NCBI GenBank assembly: GCA_029238555.1
Contig: JAQWFV010000148.1
Location: 1-38,938, forward strand
Source: Flavobacteriaceae bacterium
GTDB lineage: Bacteria; Bacteroidota; Bacteroidia; Flavobacteriales; Flavobacteriaceae
DNA length: 38,938 nucleotides
Direction: 5' to 3'
Position numbers and translations under genes: made by a program. Each line of letters begins with the position of its first letter. Position 1 is the first letter of the stretch. Positions 1-8,047 of the stretch are shown here, in pieces. The notes below the pieces were generated by a model, which saw nothing but the letters and a program-made list of their open reading frames with translations, was not told where the DNA came from and did no database searches.

Positions 1-255
1 CCATTTCTCTATCCTTCCTGGTAATTGAGACTGAAGCGTTTGTGGCCGTTGTGAGGGCTTTAAGGTGGTTAAACTCCCATTTCCTGTAATATTTTGTGTC
101 CAAGGAAGAAAAAGAATAATTAATCCAATTATAGCAAAAGCCAATAGAAATTGATTAAAGTGCTTGTAATATGATTTATTTAAAACATATTTTCCTGAAG
201 CAAAATGTTCCAAAGGCACTTTATGATTAATTTTGTTATTAGATATATTTAACAT
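1..255 (-). CDS. HlyD-family membrane fusion (periplasmic adaptor) protein, N-terminal part only
   Basis: The reading frame opens at an ATG at 255 and is still open at the left edge, giving 85 residues of a longer protein. A short cytoplasmic N-terminus is followed by one hydrophobic segment at about residues 36-52. Then comes a polar stretch with the motif RPQTLQSQLPGRIEKW (residues 70-85), which resembles the start of the first beta/biotinyl-lipoyl-like domain of HlyD/EmrA adaptors (the usual wording is 'I.P...G.I..'). Its start lies only 4 bases after the stop of the upstream ABC exporter, so the two are almost certainly co-transcribed and probably translationally coupled. The adaptor would bridge the inner-membrane ABC protein to an outer-membrane TolC-like channel, which would be expected beyond the window. 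The family call rests on a short stretch plus gene context. Confidence 0.8.
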   Translation of the reverse strand, partial: MLNISNNKINHKVPLEHFASGKYVLNKSYYKHFNQFLLAFAIIGLIILFLPWTQNITGNGSLTTLKPSQRPQTLQSQLPGRIEKW

Positions 256-259
256 CTGT

Positions 260-1918
260 TTATTTAATTTTACCGTTATCTAATGTTATTTTAGTACTAC
301 ACGAAGATTCCCATTGTTTATTGGCACTAACTACAATTAATGACCAATGATGTTTAGGATCTGTAATGAAATTGATTATTTTGGTAGCCTCTTCAGTTGA
401 AAATTGATCTAAAGGATCTTCTAAAATAAGTAGTTTAGGGCTCTTAAGAATGGCTCTTGCCAAAATGATTTTTTTTGCAGCAGTGTAAGCAATTTGTTTG
501 CCCTCTGGTTTTAAAAAGGTGTCTAAACCAGCAGGCTGTTCTTTTAAAAATTCTTTGAGACCAATTTCATTAAATACTTCTCTAATTCTTTGGTCTGTAA
601 TATTAGGATTATTAAAACTCACATTTTCTCTAATGGTTCCCTCAAAAGTAGTTTCCTCTGAAAGCGATAACCCCAAAAGAGCTCTGTAACTATTGAGATG
701 CAAACTAGAAAGAGATGCGTCATTGACTATAATTCTTCCTGAAGTTGGGTCTATAATACCAGCCATTAATCTTAGAAGACTTGATTTACCAGATCCACTT
801 TCTCCCCGTACAAGAATTCTACATTGGTTGGAAATCTCTAAATTAATACTGGATAGTATTGGAGTATCTCTATCTGGAACGCTGTAAAATACATTACTTA
901 AGCTTAAATTAAAAGGAGTCTCAGAAGATATAACATCTCCTTTTTGTGGCTCTAATTGTTTGTCTACCACTTGACCTAACTTTTCCAATGAGGTGAGCAC
1001 ATCATAAAAAGATTCTAAGCCTAAAATTAATTTCTCCACAGAGGAAATGACTAATATGATGATGATCTCTGCAGCAACAAATTGGCCAATATTCATTTCT
1101 TGGTTTAATACCAATGCCCCACCAATCAGTAATAAGCCAGCGGTAACAAGCACTTTAAAACCAATCATTTGGATAAACTGTAACACCAAAACTTTAAAAT
1201 GCCTTTCTCTAGCATTCAAATAATCTTTCACTAAAGCGTCATTTTTTTCAAGTGCTAAACGCGTCTTGCCAGACAATTTAAAACTTACAATAGACCTTGC
1301 TATCTCCTGGATCCAGTGAGCAACCTTGTACTTGTGTTTGGATTCCTCTAAACTACTTTCTAATCCTTTAACCGCGGTATATTTAAAAACCGTATAAATT
1401 AATGCCAAAAGCATAAATCCAAAAACTATAAAGAAAGGATGGTAAAAAGACAGTAATATTAATGCAAAAAGTATTTGCAGTAAAGCCGCTGGAGCGTCTA
1501 TCAGTATTTTGGAAAGACCTTTTTGTATGGCCAGTGTGTCAAAAAATCGATTGGCCAATTCTGGGGGATAATAAGACCTTAAAGCTTCCATTTTTATTTT
1601 AGGGAATCTGTAGCTCAATTCAAAAGAAGCACGGGTAAAAATTCGCTGCTGAAGGCTTTCAATTATTCTTAGTTGCATCAGTTGTAATGCGCCATTAAAA
1701 ATAACACCTAATGTTACAAGAACTACTAACACTACCCAGGAGGTGCTTATTTGAGCCCCTTGAATTAAGTTTATGATCGCTTGAATACCCAATGGCAATG
1801 TCAGTGTCATGAAACCTGAAAAAATAGCGTAATAACTAATCTGAAGAATATCTTTTTTTTCTAAACTTAAAAGACCAACAAATCGTTTCCAAGGATGAAG
1901 CGGTTGATTAGGATTCAT
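260..1918 (-). CDS. ABC exporter, fused membrane and ATPase domains, with degenerate catalytic motifs
   Basis: The 552-residue half-transporter has a six-helix exporter-type membrane domain (about residues 20-310) followed by an ATP-binding domain (about 335-552). It resembles type I secretion/multidrug ABC proteins, and its HlyD partner lies 4 bases downstream. Walker A is intact (GESGSGKSS, 372-380). The other motifs are eroded. The Q-loop glutamine position reads LGLSLSEET (about 415-423). The LSGGQ signature region reads LKPEGKQIAY (about 470-479). Walker B ends LLILED (496-501) instead of DE, the D-loop reads PLDQF, and the switch histidine position reads VVSANK. ATP binding therefore looks possible, but efficient hydrolysis is doubtful unless substitute residues act. 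The start overlaps the upstream TetR gene by 11 bases. The substrate cannot be told from the sequence. Confidence 0.9.
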   Translation of the reverse strand: MNPNQPLHPWKRFVGLLSLEKKDILQISYYAIFSGFMTLTLPLGIQAIINLIQGAQISTSWVVLVVLVTLGVIFNGALQLMQLRIIESLQQRIFTRASFELSYRFPKIKMEALRSYYPPELANRFFDTLAIQKGLSKILIDAPAALLQILFALILLSFYHPFFIVFGFMLLALIYTVFKYTAVKGLESSLEESKHKYKVAHWIQEIARSIVSFKLSGKTRLALEKNDALVKDYLNARERHFKVLVLQFIQMIGFKVLVTAGLLLIGGALVLNQEMNIGQFVAAEIIIILVISSVEKLILGLESFYDVLTSLEKLGQVVDKQLEPQKGDVISSETPFNLSLSNVFYSVPDRDTPILSSINLEISNQCRILVRGESGSGKSSLLRLMAGIIDPTSGRIIVNDASLSSLHLNSYRALLGLSLSEETTFEGTIRENVSFNNPNITDQRIREVFNEIGLKEFLKEQPAGLDTFLKPEGKQIAYTAAKKIILARAILKSPKLLILEDPLDQFSTEEATKIINFITDPKHHWSLIVVSANKQWESSCSTKITLDNGKIK

Positions 1919-2588
1919 TAAATAGGGTTTTATGAATTAAATTAGTGTAATAGTCAGAGGGTTCATTTTTGTCTGAGCAATCTGTTAAGGAGGGAAAATG
2001 ATTTTTGTAGTAGAACTGCTGTAAAGCCCCTGCTAAAATAGTATTTGCCAAGCTCGCTGAAAAAGTATAGTCTGGGTTAGATTCTTTTATAAAGTCTTGT
2101 AAACGACTGTGAACTCTCTTATAGGCAACAAATAAACCTTGTTCGTTTTCTTGATCTACAGATTTAGTTAAAAATGATTTAGAAAACTCACAAATCATTA
2201 TTTTATGCAATAAAACAAGATTAATATGTGTGCTACTAGAATCATTACTTACTTTTCTTGTAAGTACTGTTACGGCCTGAATTATTTTTTCTTTTGGATC
2301 AGAAATGGAATGGGTTTCCATGACAAGGTTGTATTCTATCCAAGACCAATACCAGGAAGAAAGATACAATAAGAACTTGTGTTTATTTTCAAAATAACGG
2401 TAAATAGAACTTTCATTTGAGCCAATATGAATGCCGAGCTTTTTAAAAGTAAAACCGTCAAAGCCCATGTCATAAATAAGCTCCATCCCTTGGGTGATTA
2501 TTTTTTTACCTAAAACAGACGTCTCAGGGTCTTTTATAAATGCACCTTCAGGGATAGCAATCTTAAAACTAGATAAGAGTTGATCCAT
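1908..2588 (-). CDS. TetR/AcrR-family transcriptional regulator
   Basis: This 226-residue protein has a TetR-type DNA-binding domain. A helix around residues 24-41 leads into the helix-turn-helix at 46-66, where FTFKKLG and SSIYRYFENKHKFL match the family pattern. The C-terminal ligand-binding half is poorly conserved, as usual for the family. It is the first gene of an operon with the ABC exporter (11-base overlap) and the HlyD adaptor, so it most likely represses its own efflux operon and is released by a transported compound. That role is inferred from gene order. A good -7 box sits 15 bases upstream of the ATG. I found no convincing inverted repeat directly over that promoter. Confidence 0.88.
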   Translation of the reverse strand: MDQLLSSFKIAIPEGAFIKDPETSVLGKKIITQGMELIYDMGFDGFTFKKLGIHIGSNESSIYRYFENKHKFLLYLSSWYWSWIEYNLVMETHSISDPKEKIIQAVTVLTRKVSNDSSSTHINLVLLHKIMICEFSKSFLTKSVDQENEQGLFVAYKRVHSRLQDFIKESNPDYTFSASLANTILAGALQQFYYKNHFPSLTDCSDKNEPSDYYTNLIHKTLFNES

Positions 2589-2602
2589 TTTAATTTTTTT
2601 TA

Positions 2603-2635
2603 CAAATATAATAGTAATACTCTTAACAATGACAA
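2603..2635 (-). promoter_or_regulatory. Predicted promoter of the TetR-ABC-HlyD operon
   Basis: On the minus strand a perfect Bacteroidota -7 box, TATATTTG, lies at 2610-2603, about 15 bases before the ATG at 2588. TTG triplets lie upstream at 2629-2627 (spacing 16) and 2635-2633 (spacing 22). Neither has the ideal spacing of about 19, so the -33 assignment is uncertain. Confidence 0.5.
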
Positions 2636-2775
2636 TTTAACTATTATTTAAGAATTCGCCTATATTATTGAAATTCACATATAAGTGATTGTTTATTAAG
2701 TTTTTAATATAATACATAACTCATTTTTATATATTTTATTAAATAATTAAATAAAAGCTTATGTTTAATCTAGCA

Positions 2776-2783
2776 TATATTTG
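2776..2783 (+). promoter_or_regulatory. Predicted -7 box (TATATTTG) for a short plus-strand transcript
   Basis: The box is a perfect match to TAnnTTTG, but no TTG is found at the expected -33 distance. A transcript starting near 2790 would meet the terminator-like hairpin at 2888-2924 before reaching lpxD. Confidence 0.4.
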
Positions 2784-2789
2784 AAGTGA

Positions 2790-2924
2790 TATAAATAAAG
2801 AATAAATAATAATTCTAAAGAGGTTTAATAGGCTTTATTACATTATTTAAGCAAGGAAATTAAGACAGTAAGTTGTTGTTTTATTTTGAGAAAGGTGTCC
2901 GAGTAATTGGGCATCTTTTTTTTT
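2790..2924 (+). ncRNA. Candidate small RNA or terminated leader upstream of lpxD
   Basis: The candidate is bounded by the -7 box at 2776-2783 and the hairpin/T-tract ending at 2924, giving roughly 135 nt. It contains no ATG-initiated frame. There is no gene upstream on this strand that would need a terminator here, which is why a short RNA or an attenuated lpxD leader is suggested. No known RNA family was recognised, and the ends are inferred only from the flanking signals. Confidence 0.3.
2888..2924 (+). terminator. Intrinsic terminator-like hairpin with nine-T tract
   Basis: The arms AAGGTGTCC (2892-2900) and GGGCATCTT (2909-2917) pair over nine positions, including two G-T wobbles, around an 8-base loop. 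Flanking A/T pairs extend the stem outward. A run of nine T at 2916-2924 follows immediately. It points along the plus strand, towards lpxD. Confidence 0.65.
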
Positions 2925-2958
2925 GTGAAGATCAAAAATACAATTCCTTCAAATAGTT

Positions 2959-2966
2959 TAATTTCG
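2959..2966 (+). promoter_or_regulatory. Possible -7 box of lpxD
   Basis: TAATTTCG differs from TAnnTTTG at one position and ends 14 bases before the lpxD ATG. That spacing is like that of other -7 boxes in this window. No clear -33 TTG is present. Confidence 0.35.
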
Positions 2967-2980
2967 TAAAAATTATACAT

Positions 2981-3976
2981 ATGACAACCAATCTCACCTT
3001 AAAGGAAATTTCTCAACTGATTCAAGCAACAAATAATGGGAGCGAAAATATTGTGATTTCTGGAGTGAATGACTTGACTAATGCCACTGAAAATCAAATC
3101 ACTTTTATTGGTAGCGCCAAATACAAACGATTTATCGAAACCACCAAAGCGGCAGCTGTAGTGGTAAGTGCTGGGATAGAAATTGAAGATACAAAAATCC
3201 CCCTTTTGTATGTGAACAATGCAGATCTTGCTATGGCGCAACTTCTAGAAGCCTTTTCACCGAAAAAAGGGCCTGATTTTGCTGCAGACATACATCCAAC
3301 AGCTAGCATTCATCCTTCTGCAATATTGGCAGAAGATGTGAAAATCGGGGCTTTTGTGTATGTAGGTCCAAACGTAACTATAGGAAAAGGAACGCACATA
3401 TACGCGCAGGTAAGCATTTACGACCACAGTCAAATAGGAAACCATTGCACTATTTGGTCAGGGACCGTGATTAGAGAGAATAGCCAGATAGGAGACCATT
3501 GTATTTTTCATAATAATGTGAGTATAGGTGCAGATGGCTTTGGCTATAGACCGGCACCAGATGGGAGCGGACTTATCAAGATACCTCATATTGGCAATGT
3601 AGTTATTGGCAACCATGTAGAGATTGGTGCCAATTCTTGTGTAGATAAGGCCAAATTTAACAGTACTGTACTAGGAGATGGTTGTAAAATAGACAATCTA
3701 GTGCAAATAGCCCATAATTGTGTATTAGGAAGGTCTTGCATTATGGCTGGAAGCTCAGGATTAGCAGGCTCTGTAACCCTTGGCGATGGTGTAATTATAG
3801 GGGGTAGTGCTTCCATTAAAGACCATGTAACCATTGGCGCAGGTGCCACAGTTGGTGCAGGTTCAGGAGTTATTGCAGATGTACCTCCAAAAGGATCTGT
3901 CTTAGGTTATCCCGCAACAGAGTCTAGAGAAATGCTCAAACAATGGGTGGCTTTAAAAAGACTTACCAAACAGTAA
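2981..3976 (+). CDS. lpxD: UDP-3-O-(3-hydroxyacyl)glucosamine N-acyltransferase
   Basis: LpxD transfers a 3-hydroxyacyl chain from acyl-ACP to the 2-amino group of UDP-3-O-acyl-glucosamine, the third step of lipid A synthesis, in the cytoplasm. The 331-residue protein has the family layout. An N-terminal uridine-binding domain (about 1-100) is followed by a left-handed beta-helix of hexapeptide repeats (about 105-310, with repeated I-G units) and a C-terminal helix. The catalytic histidine is in [10 protein letters not shown] (His245, equivalent to His239 of E. coli). The acyl-pantetheine pocket motif GADGFGYRP is at 183-191. Length is typical. It is not followed here by lpxC/fabZ or lpxA, the usual partners in Bacteroidota, so it may be a second copy or a dispersed gene. 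Confidence 0.93.
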   Translation: MTTNLTLKEISQLIQATNNGSENIVISGVNDLTNATENQITFIGSAKYKRFIETTKAAAVVVSAGIEIEDTKIPLLYVNNADLAMAQLLEAFSPKKGPDFAADIHPTASIHPSAILAEDVKIGAFVYVGPNVTIGKGTHIYAQVSIYDHSQIGNHCTIWSGTVIRENSQIGDHCIFHNNVSIGADGFGYRPAPDGSGLIKIPHIGNVVIGNHVEIGANSCVDKAKFNSTVLGDGCKIDNLVQIAHNCVLGRSCIMAGSSGLAGSVTLGDGVIIGGSASIKDHVTIGAGATVGAGSGVIADVPPKGSVLGYPATESREMLKQWVALKRLTKQ

Positions 3977-4041
3977 AATCGTAGCGTTCAATTTAAATAA
4001 TAGGTGTTTCTTTACGCCATAATAAGATCATAAATAGCTCA

Positions 4042-4980
4042 ATGGACCAAACTCCAAAAAATCCAATACTCGTTATCCTCGCTTTTATTGCTATTTATGT
4101 GATTTGGGGGTCTACCTATTTACTCAATAAGATTGCTGTGACAGAACTAGATCCGTTCATGTTAGCCGCCATTCGTTTTGTGGTATCTGGTAGCCTTATT
4201 TTTATCATTGCAAAAATATCAGGCAGGTCTATAGCAATCACAAAAAAACAGGCTGTAAATGCAGCTATTGCTGGATTTTTGTTTTTGAGTTTTGGAAATG
4301 GGGTAGTGGTATGGGCACTCAGATATGTAGATACAAGTTTAGCTGCCTTAGAAATATCCTCACAACCACTGATTGTACTTCTGTTGATGCGAATTTTTCA
4401 AGGGAAAAAAATATCTCCAATGTCACTATTAGGTGTTTTCCTAGGATTCATAGGCATTTATCTGCTGGTGAGTCAGAAAAGTGTTTTAAACCAAGAAAAT
4501 TCCATTCTAGGAATGGTGATGATCTTTTTTTGTATGGTCAGTTGGGCCAGTGCAAGCCTATTTGTGGGTAAAGCAGACCTTCCCAAAAACTTTTTTGTCA
4601 ATACAGGCTATCAAATGATTTTTGGAGGTTCCATACTAGCCATAGCGAGTTTAATCATTGGAGAAGAATGGACGAACCCTGTTGAATGGTCCTTAAAAGT
4701 GCAATGGTCTATGGTTCTATTAGTCATTTTTGGAAGCATTATTGCATTTACCTCATTTAATTATCTACTCAAGGTTGTTTCTCCTGAAAAAGTAGCTACA
4801 AACACTTATGTAAATCCTATAATTGCGTTACTCATGGGATGGTATTTTCTACATGAGCAGATCACCCTACAATCGATCATTGCTTCTGCAGTGCTGTTGA
4901 CAGGAGTGTTTTTTGTAAACACAAAAAAACAATTGGTCTTGTTCAATCGCTTTAGATCTAAAAAGAATCCGCTTAAATAA
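4042..4980 (+). CDS. EamA/DMT-superfamily permease
   Basis: The 312-residue inner-membrane protein has about ten hydrophobic helices arranged as two EamA repeats (roughly residues 10-145 and 155-292). The first helix carries the family signature YVIWGSTYLLNKIAV, and helices 3-4 carry the usual GNGVVVWALRY region. Such drug/metabolite transporters (YedA/RhaT-like) export amino acids or other metabolites, but the substrate cannot be read from the sequence. The C-terminus is short and strongly basic, consistent with a cytoplasmic end. It lies 65 bases after lpxD on the same strand and may share its transcript. Confidence 0.9.
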   Translation: MDQTPKNPILVILAFIAIYVIWGSTYLLNKIAVTELDPFMLAAIRFVVSGSLIFIIAKISGRSIAITKKQAVNAAIAGFLFLSFGNGVVVWALRYVDTSLAALEISSQPLIVLLLMRIFQGKKISPMSLLGVFLGFIGIYLLVSQKSVLNQENSILGMVMIFFCMVSWASASLFVGKADLPKNFFVNTGYQMIFGGSILAIASLIIGEEWTNPVEWSLKVQWSMVLLVIFGSIIAFTSFNYLLKVVSPEKVATNTYVNPIIALLMGWYFLHEQITLQSIIASAVLLTGVFFVNTKKQLVLFNRFRSKKNPLK

Positions 4981-5007
4981 AAGTAGGGGAGTACCAATAA
5001 AGACTCG

Positions 5008-5015
5008 TATCTTTG
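5008..5015 (+). promoter_or_regulatory. Predicted -7 box of the DEAD-box helicase gene
   Basis: TATCTTTG is a perfect TAnnTTTG match ending 13 bases before the ATG. No TTG is seen at the usual -33 distance. Confidence 0.45.
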
Positions 5016-5028
5016 TACAAATTCTACT

Positions 5029-6396
5029 ATGGACACGCCTTTACCCACCTCATTTGAGGAATTTAATTTAAGTACCCCCTTAAAAAATAACCTATCAAAG
5101 GTGGGTTACGAAGTACCGACCCCCATACAAGGAGCTACTTATGCTACTGTCTTGTCTGGTCAAGATGTACTGGGATTAGCCCAAACTGGAACAGGTAAAA
5201 CATTGGCGTATTTATTGCCTATTTTAAACGACATTAAATTTGCAAAAGAAAAGACAGTTCGCGCCTTAGTGATTGTGCCTACCAGAGAATTGGTGTCTCA
5301 AGTAGTAGAAGAAGCCGAGAAAATCTGTCAGAACACCTTTATAAGCATCTGTGGGGTGCACGGAGGTAATTCCATGAAAAAAGATCGGGATGCTTTGGCG
5401 CAAAGCGCCGATGTCATTGTAGCAACGCCAGGAAGGTTGTACGATTTATTTTTAGCTAGAGTCATAAAATATGCCGCCATTAAGAAAGTGGTCATAGATG
5501 AAGTAGACGTTATGCTAGACCTAGGCTTTAGGTTTCAGCTCACCAATATTTTTGATCTTTTGCCTAAAAAAAGGCAGCATATTATGTTTTCTGCCACCAT
5601 GACAGATGAAATTGAAAGCCTTATTTCAGACTTTTTCATAGCACCAAAAAGGATCTATATTGCGATGAGTGGTACTCCGCTTAAGAATATAGCTCAAACT
5701 GCCTATGCTGTATCTAACTATTATACAAAGGTGAACCTTTTGCAGCATCTTTTAGAACAGGAAGAAAGCTTTAAAAAGGTATTGGTTTTTGTGTCTAATA
5801 AAAAAATCGCAGACCGCATATACGAACAATTAGAACCTATTTTTGAGAAGAACATAGGAATTGTACATGCCAATAAAACACAAAACCACAGAAACAGAGT
5901 TCTTAGCGCATTTGACGCAGGAAGGGTCCGTATTGTCATAGCAACAGATTTAGTTGCCAGAGGATTAGATATAGATCAAATATCCCATGTAATTAATTTT
6001 GACACGCCCAAATATCCTGAAAATTATATGCACAGGATAGGGAGAACTGGTAGAGCCAACGCAAACGGAAATTCAATATTGCTATACAATTCAGAGGAAT
6101 TGACTTACAAAGAAGCTATTGAGTCTCTCATGCAAATTCCTGTAACTGATATTGAATTTCCAGAAGAAGTTCCTGTTTCCATTCAATTAGCTCCTGAAGA
6201 GCAACCCCATATATTTGAACCAGATTCTGATCAATTGCAAGGTAGAGATCCATCATTGGGATCCGGTTTCCACGAAAAGTCTGAAAAGAACAAGCAAGAA
6301 AATCAAGGGGGCTCTTACAAACGTATCATCGCCAAGAAATACAAAAAGCCAAAGACGCGTGGCGACAAGAATTACAATAAAGGGAGAAGAAAGTAA
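5029..6396 (+). CDS. DEAD-box RNA helicase (RhlE-like) with DEVD motif II
   Basis: This ATP-dependent RNA helicase is of the type used in ribosome assembly, RNA turnover and cold adaptation. All core motifs are visible in the 455 residues: Q motif around GYEVPTPIQ (26-34), motif I AQTGTGKT (51-58), Ia PTREL (84-88), Ib TPGRL (133-137), II DEVD (157-160), III SAT (188-190), V ATDLVARGLDI (305-315) and VI HRIGRTGR (335-342). Motif II is DEVD rather than DEAD, which still keeps the Mg-binding D and the catalytic E. A lysine/arginine-rich tail from about residue 410 is the usual extra RNA-binding region. The exact subfamily is uncertain. Confidence 0.93.
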   Translation: MDTPLPTSFEEFNLSTPLKNNLSKVGYEVPTPIQGATYATVLSGQDVLGLAQTGTGKTLAYLLPILNDIKFAKEKTVRALVIVPTRELVSQVVEEAEKICQNTFISICGVHGGNSMKKDRDALAQSADVIVATPGRLYDLFLARVIKYAAIKKVVIDEVDVMLDLGFRFQLTNIFDLLPKKRQHIMFSATMTDEIESLISDFFIAPKRIYIAMSGTPLKNIAQTAYAVSNYYTKVNLLQHLLEQEESFKKVLVFVSNKKIADRIYEQLEPIFEKNIGIVHANKTQNHRNRVLSAFDAGRVRIVIATDLVARGLDIDQISHVINFDTPKYPENYMHRIGRTGRANANGNSILLYNSEELTYKEAIESLMQIPVTDIEFPEEVPVSIQLAPEEQPHIFEPDSDQLQGRDPSLGSGFHEKSEKNKQENQGGSYKRIIAKKYKKPKTRGDKNYNKGRRK

Positions 6397-6541
6397 TACG
6401 ATCCGTCGTTTGATTCTCTGTTTAATTTATTTCATCCTGAACACTTTCTGGCAATCAAATCAATGAAATAGTTGTATTCTAATAAAGGACATACAGTTGT
6501 TCTATAATTTATATTATGTAAAATAGAATTATTTAATAAAA

Positions 6542-6563
6542 GAGAGAATGTGCCACTTCTCTT
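6542..6563. terminator. Weak hairpin between convergent genes
   Basis: AGAGAA (6543-6548) and TTCTCT (6557-6562) pair around an 8-base loop. A T-rich run follows on the minus strand and a shorter one on the plus strand. It sits between the ends of the helicase and PepSY genes and could stop either transcript, but the stem is short. Confidence 0.3.
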
Positions 6564-6570
6564 CTATATT

Positions 6571-7032
6571 TTAAACAAGTATCATAATAAAAGTCAGAAC
6601 AATCCCGGCAATTGTATAATAAATAGCCTTTTTAAAAACATCTGTCTGTGGAAGAAACATCCAGTAGGCGGAAAAAACAAAGAAAAGTAAAGAGATACCA
6701 AAAAATACATTAAGAAAATATAAAGGTGTAGATGATGTGGCTTTATGCATTTTTTCAAGGGCACCTAGTATTTTTGGTGGTTGCATTTGTGTATAAGACA
6801 AATCACCTGTTTCACTATTATATTCAACGTTAGACGAACCTTTTATATTTGGTAGATTCTTTAAACCTTTTTCTATGGTTTTTTCAACAAAAATAGGTTT
6901 CTTGAAATAATCTTTATCTCTAAAAGTTAATGTGATTCCTGAAAGCGCATAAACAAACATAATACCAGCTAGGAAAAAACCTAAATAGCGGTGAATGACT
7001 CTTACTTTGTTACTTAAATTCCTGTTATTCAT
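6571..7032 (-). CDS. PepSY-associated transmembrane protein
   Basis: This small 153-residue inner-membrane protein starts with a basic segment ending in VIHRYLGFFLAG, the signature of PepSY-associated transmembrane helices. Hydrophobic helices are seen at about 15-35, 102-124 and 133-152, with a loop of about 65 residues between the first two. Related longer proteins are linked to iron/siderophore reduction, but this short form has only one repeat, so its role is unclear. It follows the secreted TIM-barrel gene by 35 bases on the same strand and is probably co-transcribed. Confidence 0.78.
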   Translation of the reverse strand: MNNRNLSNKVRVIHRYLGFFLAGIMFVYALSGITLTFRDKDYFKKPIFVEKTIEKGLKNLPNIKGSSNVEYNSETGDLSYTQMQPPKILGALEKMHKATSSTPLYFLNVFFGISLLFFVFSAYWMFLPQTDVFKKAIYYTIAGIVLTFIMILV

Positions 7033-7067
7033 TTATTCTTAAAATTTAATTTTATTATGGTATGAAA

Positions 7068-7961
7068 TTACTCCTGAACTCCGTCAAAACCAAAAGCTTT
7101 TAAACCCTCGTGGCTCATTTGAATCGCTTTTAAAGGGCTTAATTCGTCAAAAGTCATATCTTGTTCTACCATGTAAAATTTCATTCCAGAAGTCTCTTTG
7201 TGGGATAAAATTCTTTTAAAATCTATATTTCCATAGCTTACAGGAGCAAACCTACCTTTGTCATCCATGTCCTTTACATGCCAAATCACAAATCTCCCTG
7301 GGTATTTTTCGAAATAAGAAACAGGGTCTACACCTGCTTTGGTTACCCAATATAAATCCATCTGAAAATTCACATATTTAGGGTTTGTATTTTCCAACAA
7401 ATAATCTAAAATGATTACGTTATTTTCATTTCTTATAAGCTCAAAATCATGGTTATGATACAGTAGCTGTAATCCTGCCGCGTGACACTTCTCCCCCAAA
7501 ACGTTTAAAATATCTAGGAGATCTTTGGCAGTACCATTCATACCCATAGTCATGGTCTCACGATCATAAGTAAACATCCCCATAGGTGGAACTGGTACTA
7601 CAAAATACGTAAAACCAGCTGCTTTAACATCTGCAATCATTTGGTCTGCATTGTCTAAAGTGACTCCCCCTTGGTGCGTGCTAATTCCTTTTAAATTTAA
7701 AGACACTAGTAATGATTTAAAGTCTTCTGGACTTAAACCGTAAAATTTTCTATCATTATATGAAGCCGCTTCTACATAAGCATATCCTTCATCCGACACT
7801 TGCTGTAAGGTTTTTTCCAGTGCAACAGAAAGATCATCTCTCAAAGTGTATAAAGCCAATCCCCCAAAACTACTTTGGGCATTAAGTCCCATTGAAATAA
7901 AAAGTTGGAAAATAAAAATTACAGAAGTTACTTTAAAAGTATTCAATGGTTTATTCATCAT
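7068..7961 (-). CDS. Secreted sugar phosphate isomerase/epimerase-like TIM-barrel protein
   Basis: The 297-residue protein has an N-terminal signal peptide (hydrophobic to about residue 28, ending GLNAQ), so it is exported. The rest matches the xylose-isomerase-like TIM barrel family (AP_endonuc_2). Likely metal and substrate residues are visible in LLYHNHDFEL, VNFQMDLYWV, VIWHVKDMDD and MVEQDM. Members of this family with signal peptides are common in Bacteroidota and often act on modified sugars or inositols in the periplasm. The substrate here is unknown. The gene lies 86 bases after the E1 fusion gene and 35 bases before the PepSY gene on the same strand, but these neighbours do not reveal a shared pathway. 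Confidence 0.85.
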   Translation of the reverse strand: MMNKPLNTFKVTSVIFIFQLFISMGLNAQSSFGGLALYTLRDDLSVALEKTLQQVSDEGYAYVEAASYNDRKFYGLSPEDFKSLLVSLNLKGISTHQGGVTLDNADQMIADVKAAGFTYFVVPVPPMGMFTYDRETMTMGMNGTAKDLLDILNVLGEKCHAAGLQLLYHNHDFELIRNENNVIILDYLLENTNPKYVNFQMDLYWVTKAGVDPVSYFEKYPGRFVIWHVKDMDDKGRFAPVSYGNIDFKRILSHKETSGMKFYMVEQDMTFDELSPLKAIQMSHEGLKAFGFDGVQE

Positions 7962-8047
7962 TTACAAAATTGATTGTTAACTACAGTAAGACCCTTATTC
8001 AGTAGATAAGTTTAATGAACCTACTAAGATCTTTAAAAAAGACAAAA

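Larger units (their letters stand above)
2589..2980. other. 392-base AT-rich divergent intergenic region
   Basis: This is the only gap above 300 bases without a gene. It holds the TetR operon promoter (minus strand, near 2603) and a partial palindrome TCACATATAAGTGA at 2675-2688 of unknown use. It also holds a plus-strand -7 box at 2776-2783, a hairpin with a nine-T tract at 2888-2924, and a weaker -7-like box just before lpxD. No open frame of useful length with a start codon lies between the plus-strand -7 box and the hairpin. Confidence 0.6.

Noticed and set aside
498..887. Short plus-strand open frames opposite the ABC exporter ATPase region
   Set aside because: They are antisense shadows of a conserved coding region with no family resemblance or start signals.
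2675..2688. Partial palindrome TCACATATAAGTGA, a possible TetR or CRP-like operator
   Set aside because: It has one mismatched pair, lies about 65 bases upstream of the TetR -7 box, and has no second copy; too little to call an operator.
2893..2904. AGGTGTCCGAGT, identical to the 5' part of many bacterial tRNA-Ser genes, hinting at a tRNA remnant or attachment site
   Set aside because: Only 12 bases match; there is no anticodon arm, T arm or CCA end, and the sequence is better explained as the 5' arm of the terminator-like hairpin.
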